A stretch of DNA of 64,000 bases from Quillaja saponaria. Taxonomy: Eukaryota; Streptophyta; Magnoliopsida; Fabales; Quillajaceae. The stretch spans positions 8,122,001-8,186,000 of the forward strand of contig CM055607.1 in NCBI GenBank assembly GCA_029379385.1. The letters run 5' to 3'. The translations under genes were made by a program, and so were the position numbers. Position 1 is the stretch's first letter. Every line of letters starts with the position of its first letter. Of this stretch, positions 1 through 13,069 are shown one piece after another. The notes under the pieces are model-generated. The model was not told where the DNA came from and made no database searches. It was given only the letters and a program-made list of their open reading frames with translations.

Positions 1-747
1 AAGCCAGCAACTAAAATATCATGGGACTTGAGCATAGCTTAGAGTTTCTTATCTCATGCAACATCCTGCAATTAGTTCTTGACCTTAGCCTATGTTACTA
101 TGTCTTCTCTTTATTATGTTGATTGGTAAATGTGACAGATTTATTCTGCATGATGTTCTTACCTTTATACTACAGTATTTTACAACAGCATAGGGGAGTG
201 AATATATACTTCCAACTTCCAACTTCGAAAAAAGTCCCTCTTTTCACAGAAAGATTCAGGTTGCTTGAATCTGCAGTGAGGGTGTCTTGAATAATTCAAG
301 TCAATTCACGAGATTTCCTGTGAGTAAAGTTGGTTAAGGTGCATTTTATAATCCATCTACTTCAGTCTCACTTATTAACATAAAGATTTCCTCTCACCGC
401 TCAATTACAATTGCAGAGGTCTTAACTAAGGTTCAGTGTATTAAGAGGAAGACTTGGTCCACCACCATAGACCATAATAAGGTTTCTTCAACTAAAAGAT
501 GAACTTTCTGCACTGGTAAGTACGAAAATTTTGGATATCCCAATTTTTAGACGCAGAAGAATGGGACAAAGCAACTCAACATCAATAACTGATATGCTTA
601 GATTCAAAATAGATGACACTAAAACTGGACAACATGATACAAAGTCTAGCACAGTTTCATGTGTATCATATTGAGTAATGAGTACAACGATTAGAGGTAG
701 TGTCAATCAAATAAAAAGAAACAATTGAGGTACCAAAACAGACTTAC
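1..747 (-). other. Probable intron and missing 3' part of the ER metallopeptidase gene
   Basis: This stretch lies downstream (minus strand) of the last recognisable metallopeptidase exon, which ends at a GTAAGT donor at 747. I looked on the minus strand for the C-terminal luminal domain that follows in this family and saw no recognisable coding block, so the stretch is most simply a long intron. The remaining exons should lie left of position 1. Confidence 0.5.
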
Positions 748-3700
748 GTTTACAGCTCTCGCAGTTTCTTCAGTAAATGGTGGAATAATACCCGATAATA
801 CAACTGTGAGTGACAGGCCAAACAATATCAATGTTGCTAGGACAACTGACTTTTTTGCACCTACATCAATTGTATATAGAGTTACAAACATAACACAAAA
901 TGATATATATCTGGCTAAAACTTCTCTTTACAAAATGTGGCTAATCAATAAGCAGATGAAAATGCCAACGAGAAAAAAGATAGGGGTAGTAGTTATTAAA
1001 CTTTAAAATTGAATGTTTGAACTCCTCCAAGGAACGATAGAATGTAGACATATGTGGACCATTATACTTGGTAAGGTATACAATCTAGCATAGAGTGCAT
1101 ATACAACATTGAAAATATTGCATTGGGTGGTAATGGTTGTCAAGGCTTCCTCTGGAGCCCAATTCTCAACTTTTGCATGAATTGGTATGTAGAAAGTTTG
1201 GCATTCAATATTGAAAATAAATATTGCTTTAGTCAGTAACAGTTTAAATATTGCTTCAGTTGCGATGCTAATGTTGGAAAATTCAATGTCACTCGTGCAG
1301 GCTTGCAGAATTTTATCTCTTCAAATGTAGGGTTTTCTCCTTTAGTAAGGTTTAAGTTGGTGATGGCTCTCATATTTGATTTTTGGATGTTTCTTTTCTG
1401 TTTCCTTCATTCATTTTCTAGTCCTTATTTCTTTTTTATCTTCATGGTACTTCTGTTACCAGCTTTTATACATTCAGTGGTTTCAGTTTGTCAATATTTT
1501 GAAATTTCCAGTATTTAAGAAATATGATCAATAAAGAGGCTTCTTTGTTTTTGTTTTTATGTTTTGCTTCTTTTTTTTTCCTCTTGATATCCTTCATTCT
1601 TGTTCCTTTTATAGGATATTAGGATTTAGGATAAAAGAATTTGGGTGATTCCACAACCATTCTAGCAAGTCTTTGTTTGTTTTCTTTCTTCATGCTTCTA
1701 ATTCAAAAGCTTCTACAGTTTTTGCTTGATCTTCAATTGTTAATAGAATCAATGCGAAGGCCTAATAAGTCTTTCTCCCCAAATGTTTGTATAATTTGTT
1801 TTCAACATTGTTAAACAATGTACATCAATTATTGCAGTATGGGAATATCTTCAATTTAGGAGTTTTTGAAGGAGGAATAAAGGTATAGATTCTTTGAGAA
1901 AAGGCCAAGTTTGCAGTGAGTTGGTGTATTTAGTTCAAGCAAAATGCTAGAACTTTCAATGATTATTTTCTTTCATAGAAGCTATTTTGGGATAGAAAAG
2001 TTCTGTCTTCTTTATGGTGTTCTGCTTCAGGGTTTTCCAAATGGATTTCATTAACTGATGTACAAATGGATTCAAGAGCTCTATTACATTAGCTCTCATT
2101 ACGATCTCTTCCATATTACTTTTCTCGTCTATTCACGAGGGTTCCTTATCCCTCCCTCTTGTAATCTTCTCACTTGTCTATTCAATAATATTTTCTTTTT
2201 CATATCAAAAGAAAAGAAAGAACTAGTATAACAATCCCAAGATTACAGGTACTAGATATAATCGCTACTGTACAAGAACTTCTGTTTTAATACTTAAATT
2301 TGACTTTTTAAAATGTTCAAAGACTGAAAAACTTGTACTGCAGGAAATAAAGAATGCCTTGATTCAATGCTTCCACTTTCCATATTTAATTATTTTCAAA
2401 CTTTGTTGTTATAACCAACTCAATGCAATTATCAAACCCAGGTTCTCTGAAAGCATCATAGTCAACTGCTCCACTGAAACCTGAAACTTGAACAGTGTAT
2501 GGTAGGGCCTCTGGTGGAAATAATAATTTATGCTTAAATCAAGCCAGTGTCCAGTAACTGTAGCAGCTTTCCATTATCAAGAAACAGAAAATTTCAACAT
2601 AGCTTGCAATAAAAGAAAATAGAAGTAAACAAGAACCTGAAAGATGAATATATGAAAGGAGATACACCAGAGTCAGGCACAGGACAACAGCAATATATGC
2701 AGCGATTATAGCATTCGCCAGCCACTCAGGAGTACTACCAGGGTTCCTGCATGGTAAATACAAGGAAAATTAAGCAGTCATTTCCCTTATGTCCATCTAA
2801 TGAATAATAAAGGTTTTTTGTGTCTTCAGTTTAAAAGACTAATCAGTTATCAAGCAAGCCCGTAGTCATATTCTGAACTGAAACAGGCTTATCAATTAGG
2901 CCCATAATCATGAAGCCTTTGAAGTGGTCCAAGGAAGTCCTTTATATGATGCCAAACATCCTTCTATTTCATCTTGCTACATAACCGAACAATTGTGCTC
3001 AAGTGCATGATATCAACAATTCTCAAGGATAGGATGCTAATTCAACATTATAGTAAAGTACTAACTACTAAGCAACAGTGATATTATCCATGAGCAGCAA
3101 TAATTGCAATTTTTTTAAAGTTTAGCAGAAACTGGGGGTCAATATTCAATCTGGACAATTTTTTAAATTTTCCCAGCCACGATCTCACATATTCTGGCAG
3201 TCACAATTTGAGGAGACAAAATCGGTAGAGGTGCCAAAGAACTTTAATTTCACAAAACTGCTACCAACTACTATAATATCCTTGGTAGATCAGTGTTTAC
3301 TATTTCAGCAAAATTTCTTACAGAATGAATCTGAATTTCGGTAACACAAGTAGCTCGTTGTTTACTACATAAGTACCAGACAAAAACATTTGTTACCCTC
3401 TTTAGTCTTTCTTCTTTCTTCCATGTTGCTTTTTATGTGTTAATTTAAATTTCAAACAGGTTGCACATGAAGATTTTTGAAGTCTGATGGGTGCAATGAA
3501 ACATTATGTTACATAAGGAAACTTATCCTCTCCATGCTATTGGAAGAGTGAATAAAGGAAAAGCTAGCAAGAGTTTTGTTTACTAAAAATGGCCTTAGCA
3601 CAGATCAATCATGGCCAGAAAGAAAGTTGTATTTACCTATCAAATCTGACCACAATCCCAATTATCGTGGCAGCCAACTGAATAAAGGTGCCAGCAGAAA

Positions 3701-6700
3701 CTAAAATTGGTATAGCCAATCCAATCAGCAAGGTCGCAAGTTTCAATGGCTTTGGTAACCTGACTGGGCTTAGAGTTGCTTCAAGAAAGCCGTCTGAATA
3801 GTCCAGCAAAAAAATAAGTGGAAAAGGAATGGATTAAGCCATCAATCAAGATAGTTATCATCATGAATCATCGTCAATCCACAGACGAAGATCAAACAAG
3901 GCCTAGTCTATGATAGTGGCAAATGCAAACTTACATGCAAATGCAGGTGGAACTAACCAAACAAGAGCCAAGTAAGAAGACCCAACTTTGTAGTAGTTTC
4001 CTACAATGAGAAGAATGAGCCACTGGACAGATCCAGATTTGTATAACCATCTTTCAGCCTCTAACTTGACCAAATCAGCCTGGATAGCAGGTGACACCTG
4101 ATTTCTTTTGGAGTAAACCTTCAAGAGATATGTCTGAAGAAAAAGATAACCAAAATGCTGACCAGTCAACGCTCCGAGAAGTGCTGGTGCAGCAAATAAC
4201 CCAACCACCAACCATGGGCTTGATACATAGGGCACTGGTGATGAAGTAAACACGGGTAGAACAAAAGCAACGAGCACAGAGAAAGCTAAGGCAAACACCC
4301 ACATAAGGATAATACTCAAACTTGCCAAGGCCAATGAAGCTGCAGCAGGATAACCACCCATGAGCAATGATGTAGACCATATCAGAAGCGATTGGATTAT
4401 CACTGAATTATGGAGCATACTAGCAAATTTTTGACGGTAGACAACCATATATGTTCCCTGAGATTCCAGCATTTGAAACACCATATGTTACACTGGTAAT
4501 ATCCAAGGCAGAGGAGCATGCTAACACGGCAACCCAAGGCAGTATATGTGCAAAGAAAATGATAAAAGAAGATAGAGTGGGGATTGTCAAAGAAGGAAAC
4601 CATGAAAGTTTCAGCATTTTATGAAAAATAAATAAAATGTACTTAGCATTATAATAAAGTAAACTTTACCAAAATGTCAAAATAAATAGCAGTATTCTGG
4701 CCCATATTTTCCCCTTCTTCATTGTCTTCTGGAAATTTAGAAGATGCAGCAATATGGAGCAGGAAGGCAAGCATATTTTCCCCAAGGTGCTGAAGAGATC
4801 CTTGTTTCAGAAGCTCTATTTTATCATTCTGCAAGATGACGAACAAATTTTAAATCATTACTACAAGATTCAAAGTAAATGTTCAACTGAGTCTTCTTTT
4901 TTTCCTCCTTGATCCTAGTGATAAAATATAGGGCACAAGGAAAAAGCATTAGCTTCTAGGTCAATGACCCACTAAACATCAGATGAAAAGAAACCAGTGA
5001 ATAAGTCAAAAGGTCTCCCAGTTTGACCAGGTCAACGCAGTAAACAACTAAGTTTTAACAGGACAGTCCAGTCCCGGAGGTCCACAACTGGTGTGGTAAA
5101 AAACTTGAGCACAACATAATGCTAACTCATCTAGGCACCTGCCAAAGAAGATCAACCACTATCCACACATCACATCATCAAAAAGACCCACAATGAAATA
5201 GGAAAAGGAATTCTCCCCTGTTGAAGCCCAATCAGGCACAGCATGCCATGCAAAGTAATGAAACGTAATGAGGAAGTGGATCACAATATCTAGCAAATTA
5301 GGAAGGAAAAGAAGAAACCTTAGTATGATATACTGCACTGTTGTCTACATATGCAAAATCAAGCCCTGAAAGGCCAGCAACCTCTTTATAGATTTGGAAA
5401 TCTGTTGCAGATTTTATAGCACCGGAAGAAAAAAGATCCTGCAATTAACAATCACATTATTAGAGTTTCTCTTCAAAAATACAAATCAACAATCAAAAGA
5501 ATGTAGGAAACAACTATTGGGAAGAATGCAAACCTGTGCTATAACATAGCCAGATGGGTATTTTGCTACCAAGGCGAAGTTCTCGATGGCCCATGGATGA
5601 GGACCAGCCTTTAAGAAGCAAAATTATGAGTATAAGATGCTAAAAAATCTTGTATAAACATAATATTAGAATCAATCAACAACTAAAGCAAGTTTACGTT
5701 AAATGAAAATTAAGCTATCAGCTATCCAGATAACAAATTCTTTCACTAATAGTCTTCACCCTTTACTGGTGAAGTGTTGTGCCAAAAGCCAGTTTACTTT
5801 TACTTTTTCAGAAGCAATATTATAGTGTAAGACAACACAAGGGGACCCTTCCTACACAAGAAGGATACAAAATCACACCATCTAAGGGCAAGAAATAAAA
5901 GAAAGGAAAAATATACAAATTAAAGTTCAGTGTATCAAGATACAACTGTATTATAAGAAGTGTAAAACATAGGATAAACTGACAACTAGTGAAACAAGTT
6001 TGGGAAATTTTTTTGCTTCAAAGATACTACAGAAATCTCTCATCATAAAAAAAATAACATGACTGCTGCCCCCAAGCCAAAGAGTCTACACCAAACACAA
6101 AGGAAGAGCCAGTTTATTTTATATTATTCTCTCTCTCTCTCTCTGCAAGACCAAGCAACCTAATACTGCTACCAGGTCTTCACTTTTAACCACAAGCTAG
6201 CCAGTCCAAACTGCAGGAAAACCCCAAAGTCATCTGCTATTTAGAGGATGACTCACACCTGTTTGTTTTGAATATTAACTAACTCATTTTCTCTAGTCTA
6301 CATTTAAAACTTATCCCATTGTCTTTCTAACATAGCCTAGAATTTCTAAGCCCATTTCCTTGAGCATCCCAATACCTAAAATCACATTGGCAATTGTATC
6401 CAGATCTATTTTTCATCAATGTTGGTACCAGAACAAGGATCTATGTCTTGGAAGCCTCCATCTCAAGTTCAGACATAGGAAAAAAGACTGTTTTGGCTAT
6501 CCTTATTCCTTAATCAAATTAACTAAAGCAATGAATGTTATGGTATGCAGAAGTGCTTCACCTGACCCGTCATATGGAATGACAGGCTGGGCTCATACAT
6601 AATAAATTTTGTCCAATATGGCACTTACAAGGTAGATTCTTCAAAACTGTAGAGTAACAGTCGAAAATTTGAAGACTTCATATGTATGGTGTTTTAAGTC

Positions 6701-9700
6701 TCTTACACATATGATTATAATTTACTTCCTGCATTGACTTCAGAAAAGAGTGAAAGGAAAAAAATCTTGGATTGAGAAAAATTGGTGTTTTATAATTAAA
6801 TTGTACCACATTCTGGAACGGATATTATGAATGGATATTATGATTATAGTTTGCTAGGGCAGTAGTGTGATCTGGTGTGCACCTCACTACGTTAACTGCC
6901 ATAAAACTTTAATTATGTGTTACTTATATATTCTCGCTTCTCAAGAAAAAGAAAAACTCTTCAGCAGTTTGAGTTTCAGACACTCAAATTTAACTTACAT
7001 TTTAAAGAAGAGTAAGTCTTAATAATCAGACAATGCTGCAAGATTATGAGCAATCCACACAGAGAAATTTTGGGAAAAAACTACTCTTACTCATACTAAG
7101 CCTGTGAAACAAATTAACCCTTTTCTTACAATCCCCAGTTTTGAGACTTGACTTGAAACCCCTAAACCATCCATTCGGGACTCAGCAACTGTAGACAGCT
7201 TTCTAAGTCTGTCATATGTCACTTTCATTAATTTGATCCTCCATGTGATTGTTTCAAAATGATTGGAGAGAACCATCCAGGAGAGTGTTAATTCCCTATA
7301 GATACAAGTCATTCAAGGATATGTAGGAAGTTCGTCAAAAGAAAATTAACCCAGATACGAGGACCTATAGTTGTTGCATTAGACAACTGTCCTTTTTGGG
7401 ATTATATTGAGTTCGTCAATAATCAACCACATATAGCAACACAATGTATGTGTGTGTAATACATAATCGGAGCAATTAATTTGCAATCAAGATACTAGAC
7501 CTGAAATATGACAGATTTCCCTCCAATACCCATGGCCTCCAGATCAATAGCCAAGCGAACAGTTTTACTCCAGGGATGCTACATCAGTAAAATCAGTATT
7601 AGGCTTTTAAATGGTAAGATAACACCTTAAACTTAGAAATTTTATGATTTTGATACCAGAAATGAGAAATAATCGACTTCAAGATGAAAACTGGAATGAT
7701 CTCCCAAACCAAACAGATAGAGAAAAAAATATAAGGAAGAAAATACATTGTGTTCAAGCATCTAATTTTCATCTACAGCTGGCATCAACCCAAATTTAGT
7801 AGGGGATACAGTAGATTGACAACTAATGCAAACCACATCTTATATGACAATAGATGCTAAAGATTTAACTGAAAATATATCTAAGAATTTCAGTCTGTGT
7901 ACTTGCGTGCAGCTTCATAACGCAATTTATTTACAAACTCATCTTTAATCCAGCCTCCAAAACATAAATCTCTAATCACACATTCAGACTTCATTATCAT
8001 TTCCTACTTAGTTTGGAATTAATTTCATGATTACTTTTCCTATTAGATTAGAACTACTCTTATTCACCTAGGTCTTCTTTGAGACATGGCACAGTTAACT
8101 TAATATGGATTTCAGATTCTCTCTCTATCTTCTTCTACTTCTCTCTTTTTTCATGCTTCTATTTCTCTCTATAACTCTTATAATCCCACATCAGGTAGTA
8201 TGAAGTGTACGGAAATCCAGTCAATTCGTTCAAATTACTGCAAATAACACACAGGCATTCATGTGCATCGAAATTGATTCCAACCTGAGTTATGAAGCTG
8301 TCAGCACCATTTAGTCCCTCCTCCTCACCAGTATTAAATAAAAATATGACACCTTTCTTCATTCCATGAGCCCATTGGGATATCCCACGAGCAAGTTCTA
8401 GCATAACAGCAACACATGAACTGCAATCTCCAGCCCCTTCTCTGTAATATGCATGGACATCTTTAGCAGTAACAAAGTAATGTAGATGATCTGTAATGAA
8501 ATCACAAATGGGAGGAAAGAAGAGAATATGCAAAAGTTTTTCTTGTATTGCTCAAGTACGAATATTCTGAAATCAAAAGCACCGAGAATGATATGATGTA
8601 CGGAGTTATTTAAAGAAATATGAATAAAATGCTATTCCTTGCAAATAGTTTTATCACTATTTCTCTAAATTAGATAAAATCTAGAGGTTCTTAGTATTTT
8701 CTTACTCAAACTTTAATTTCGTGTCAATTTTCCCCGTAAACATTCAACTGACATGATTACCCTCATAAGATTAGCACACCAAATGGTTTATGGTCTTATT
8801 CCTGGGGATAATTTGCTCCTTCTATTCATGTTTAAATAAAATACAAATGGTTCACTATTGAGCTTTTCTGTTGGTACGGAAGTCCAGTAAGCATAATGGA
8901 TTTGAGATCATCACATGAAAGTGCAATTTACATAGACCAATTGGAGTGAAGAGATATTGCAATCACATTTATATTTACCATAATAAATTGTAAGCAATTT
9001 TGTGTGTGTGTGTGTGTCTTTCAATAAACATAGCATCATATTTTCTATGTGCATATTAGAAGTTAATCAACACATTGCTATCTGTTGAGAAGTAACGACA
9101 TTTTCAAGATCCCTAAAGGGGCAGAAAGTAAAGAAAAGAAGACAATCGGGTTTAAACATTTAAACATCCAAATCCAGCAATGACCCTATTGAAGTGCCAA
9201 GACAATGAACACATCAACTAGAACAAGTATGCAAAATAGTCCTCTCCTTTTCACACCACACTGCTCCATAGCTTAGAAAAAAAATGGATATGACATTCAA
9301 GCCAAAGACACCTCATCACAAGCAGGAATTTCCCCCCAAACCACCTATTGCAATCTCTCAAATGGTGATTAAAAGATTTCTTTCATCTAGTTAATTGTGC
9401 ATGGGAAAGCCTTAGGGTTTCAAAGTGTATTTTACCAAACCCACAAATTTTAGTGCGAAGTGTTTGTCCAAATACACAAATTAAGTGCTGGATAGTGGGC
9501 ATTAACATTTTAGCTGCACATGCTGTTCATGATTCATCAAAACTGAACAGTGATAATAATTAATCATAAAATATGTAAGTAACCATATTGACATGGCATT
9601 TCTTATGAAAGAAAATTACAGAAACAATGCAGAAGAGAACTATTTCTTAAGGCCCTACGGAAGTTGAGATTAAATAGATGAGATGAAGAAAGCGTACGCC

Positions 9701-11035
9701 GAAAAAACGGTATCGACATGAGATGAGACCAGAATGGAATTCTCTCCTGCTTCAGATACATACTTTGGCAGGATTCTTATAATGACGTGTTTTAGATCTG
9801 AATAAACAAGTGTTTTCCCTGTAAATAGGCCACTGACCAGACGATTTGCTCCATGTTTTGCATTAAAAAAGTCCACTTCAACATCAACCTCCCAATGAGC
9901 TGTTTTCTTGATCTTTTCAGATGCTGCTAAAACATACTGTGGCAGAAGGAATGTCAAAAGGATATATCTAGAATGCATCAACTAAAAAAAGTAATACTTA
10001 GGTTGGAGGAAACTAAAGAATACACACAACCAAACTGCAAATGTATATTATTCACCAAATATTATTAGCCAACCCTAGCCTGTAAAGTTTCGATTTCCCT
10101 ACTCATAGCAACATCAGTTTCAGCTTAATGTTCACTTCCATTTCCTCTTGAGTCTTCTGAAAATAAGATAGCTTAAAGGAAAAACATCAAAAGAAAGAAT
10201 GGTCCTCAATATACCAATTAACATAAATAATAAAACATATCTAACATGGGGCTTCTTCCAGATCTATCATGGTGTCCAATTTTACAATTTCAATTATTGA
10301 CTTACAAACAAATTAACTCAGAAAGCTTACAGATAACACTTTTCCTAATGCTTGTGATGATTGATGACTGCGATTAATGTTGCCAACACCATTACTATCA
10401 TAGTAAAGGATTGACTTACAAACAAATTAACTCAGAAATCTTACAGATTTGGTATCAATTTAGAAACATTTTCTCTCACTATATCCTATCTTGACAATCA
10501 TGAGAGGATCATATCCAAAACCAGAGAAGTTTTGCAAGGTTAAAAGCTGCATGATGATAGCCACCATATCAATTTGACAAATTAAGAGAAAAGTAACTAT
10601 CTTCTGAACTTGTGCAAGCTAATATTAATAACAGCAAGGCACCAAGAGTGACATTCAATACAACCTAGCAAAATTAATTGATTTCATGTAAACAACCTGC
10701 AAGGCAAGATCAAGAGCTTCAGAACCAACAGGATGAGGACCCAATTCGGTCAAGGCCTTCACATGCTTTAGTGCTTCAATCTCCGAGAATCCCCTCTTTC
10801 CTGCCTGGTCAGCAGTAAGTGGCAGAGGCAAGTTCTGAAACTGGTAACGATAGATACCCCAAGAGCTATACATAATCAACACAAACAAGATCAGCCACAC
10901 AGAAGGCGACCGTTTTGGGCTTTTGAAATGAATATTAATACGGTTATCTTCATCATCAGTAGATTTATCACTTGCTTCATGACTACTTGATGGTTTAGAT
11001 ACAGTGGACGAAGAAGATTCAGGCTTCCTTCGCAT
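748..11035 (-). CDS. Endoplasmic reticulum metallopeptidase 1-like, M28 family (3' end outside window)
   Basis: Eleven coding exons read right to left: 11035-10697, 9936-9698, 8441-8285, 7578-7501, 5608-5534, 5438-5319, 4828-4670, 4457-3935, 3793-3637, 2746-2637 and 860-748. Together they encode exactly 690 residues, with every junction in frame at GT/AG. The family is a membrane-bound zinc aminopeptidase of the ER. A Ser-rich cytosolic N-terminus is followed by a membrane segment at about residues 45-62. The M28 domain then shows SSHVDTVFS (zinc-ligand His186 and Asp188), EGAGDCSSC at 194-202 and the catalytic GEEEGLNGA at 231-239, with LEAMG and AGPHPW further on. Exons 8-11 encode several hydrophobic membrane segments. 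Family members are usually about 850-900 residues, so roughly 180 C-terminal residues should lie beyond the left edge. No frameshift or stop is seen, and all key residues are present. Family assignment is firm; exact substrate is unknown. Confidence 0.9.
6129..6144. repeat. (CT)n microsatellite in intron
   Basis: Eight CT repeats in the 1.9-kb intron between metallopeptidase exons 4 and 5. No coding sequence is seen nearby. Confidence 0.8.
9001..9017. repeat. (TG)n microsatellite in intron
   Basis: Eight TG units in the intron between metallopeptidase exons 2 and 3. Confidence 0.8.
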
Positions 11036-11640
11036 TTTGTGGAAGTTCTATACTTCTATTAAGTAAGCAACTGGCCAAGTAAACAAACAAGCTAAAAATA
11101 TCAAAAACATGGTACAGCAGCAAACAGCAAAAAAAGATAAAAGCAATGCTAGAAATGCATAGCCATTAGCAAGCTGGAAACAGTATCAAAATGACAGAAA
11201 ACACACGGTTAGATAAAACCCACAATGCAAATCCGAGAGAATCTGCTGTAAAAGAAAATATGAAAATTTTTAAAGTAAACAAAGCCCAACATTAAAAATT
11301 ACCAGAATTTAAGAACCAAAAAATAAAATAAAAAATTGCAGAATTTAGAAAAACCCAAATAAAAAACAAAGAAGTAAGAGATATACAATAAAAAGTTAAA
11401 GAGAAAAAGCAAGATTCAGATATATATTCATATTAGAAAGCCAATATAGATTGACCCCATAAATTGTTCAAAACAAAACAAATAAAACATGGTGAGAGAG
11501 AGAGAGAGAGATGAAAAATACCTGTAGAAAGGAAGAGGTCCAAAGCTTAGGAATTGGGATAGGAAGAGGTAAGCACTAAGCAGTATTTCCGGTTGGAGTT
11601 GTTAAAACTTAAGAAAGGTGGAGCGAGCTTTTGTTACATG
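11036..11640 (-). promoter_or_regulatory. 5' UTR with probable leader intron and start of the metallopeptidase promoter
   Basis: Upstream of the ATG at 11035 the minus strand carries an acceptor-like TTAATAG near 11056. A donor (CTACAG followed by GTATTT) sits at about 11520, just before a GA/CT dinucleotide tract at about 11491-11510. This suggests a 5' UTR intron of about 465 bases with transcription starting near 11,600. Inferred from splice-like sequence only. Confidence 0.45.
11491..11511. repeat. (GA)n microsatellite
   Basis: About ten GA units inside the proposed leader intron of the metallopeptidase gene. Pyrimidine/purine tracts of this kind are common in plant 5' regions. Confidence 0.85.
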
Positions 11641-12820
11641 AGCTAGTTTGACTTCTACTATGTTGACAAAACGCTTTGATACCAGATCGCTCTCAGGAAA
11701 TTTAGGATCGTATTCGTATGCTTGAACTGGGCAAATGCAAGTAGGTTCTCTGACTAAACGGCGTCGTGTCTTTTGCATTCCTTTTAAGAAAAAAATAAAA
11801 ACTTATTACTGTTTCAGTCATCCATAATTATATCAATTTACAGTTAGGTCTTTTAATAAATTTCCAATCAATTTTATTTTTGAGATTTAAAATTTTTCAA
11901 TTAAATTTTATTTTTCTGTTATATGTTATTAATTAACAAAATGATTGTACATGACATAAAGATAAAAACATATATAAGTTGTTTTTATTATTTTGTAAAA
12001 TTATTTTTATTATTTTATCATTAAATTATATAAAATTACTTTATTTATACATAACATTAAAATAAAATAATATAACTTGATTAAAAAATTTTAATCTTAG
12101 AAAATAAAATTAACTAAAAATATTTTTGAATTATTAAATTAAAAACCGAGACAATCCTGATGGATTAAAATAGTAGTTATGCAAAAAAAAAAAAAAAAAA
12201 AACTCTTTTTATCGGCTCTAGTTTATAAATTTGCATCTTTGGGTCTAGATTGGTTAATCTTTTAGGAATTAAGCTTAAGTTTTATATGTTTTTATATGAT
12301 TTGGCTAGTAAGTTTGTAAACCTACTTAGTTTAATATAATATAATTTAATAAATTTTTAAGTAAATGAGAATTTATAATTAAAAAGTAATTAAAATATTT
12401 CAAAATTTCATTGAGTCTATTTTCTCTTGAGTTCTTAAACGTGTTAAGTTTAAATTTGAGTATAGCCTCATAAATTAACAAAATAAGAGTCAAACTCAAA
12501 TCTTTTAACAATTTAACGAGCCAACCCAAGCTTACAAAGCTTAGTCTTGAACTCCTCCATTACATTCATATTTTGAAAATATTCATCAAACTTTAATCCA
12601 CTAATTTTTACAGCTTTTATTAACCTTGTTATTGGAGACAATTTTTTTTCTTTTGGTTAGAAAATTTCAATTGTCATTAATTTTGACAAAATGAATTGTT
12701 AACTAATAGTGTTTGAACTTGTCACCAAGAATAATTTTTTTTGTTTTGTTTTGTTTGCTTGCTCTTAAAAAGCAACATAAAAAGCAACATCAGCAGTAAC
12801 TCGTAGGCTGACTTACCAAA
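11641..12820. other. AT-rich intergenic region between divergent genes
   Basis: This spacer separates the minus-strand metallopeptidase from the plus-strand CASP-like gene and should hold both promoters. It is very AT-rich, has a 20-base A run at about 12183-12202, and shows no supported ORF. Nothing else is recognisable. Confidence 0.6.
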
Positions 12821-13069
12821 ATTAACCTTGAGGCTGCAGCAACTACAGCTGCACAGCAGCTGCCCTCCTCATTCCTCCTCCTCCTCTCTTCTCTTTGTCG
12901 TAAAAGCGACCTTCATCCACCCAATTCCAAATTTCCTGCAACACGGGAATCCACCTTCCCATCTCTCTCGCATTATATTTCCACTAAAGGAATATTCCTT
13001 AAAATTTCTTTCATAATAGTGCAGAGAAAGATCAAGGGAATATATTTTAGTGTCTGTTTTGCCAAAGCC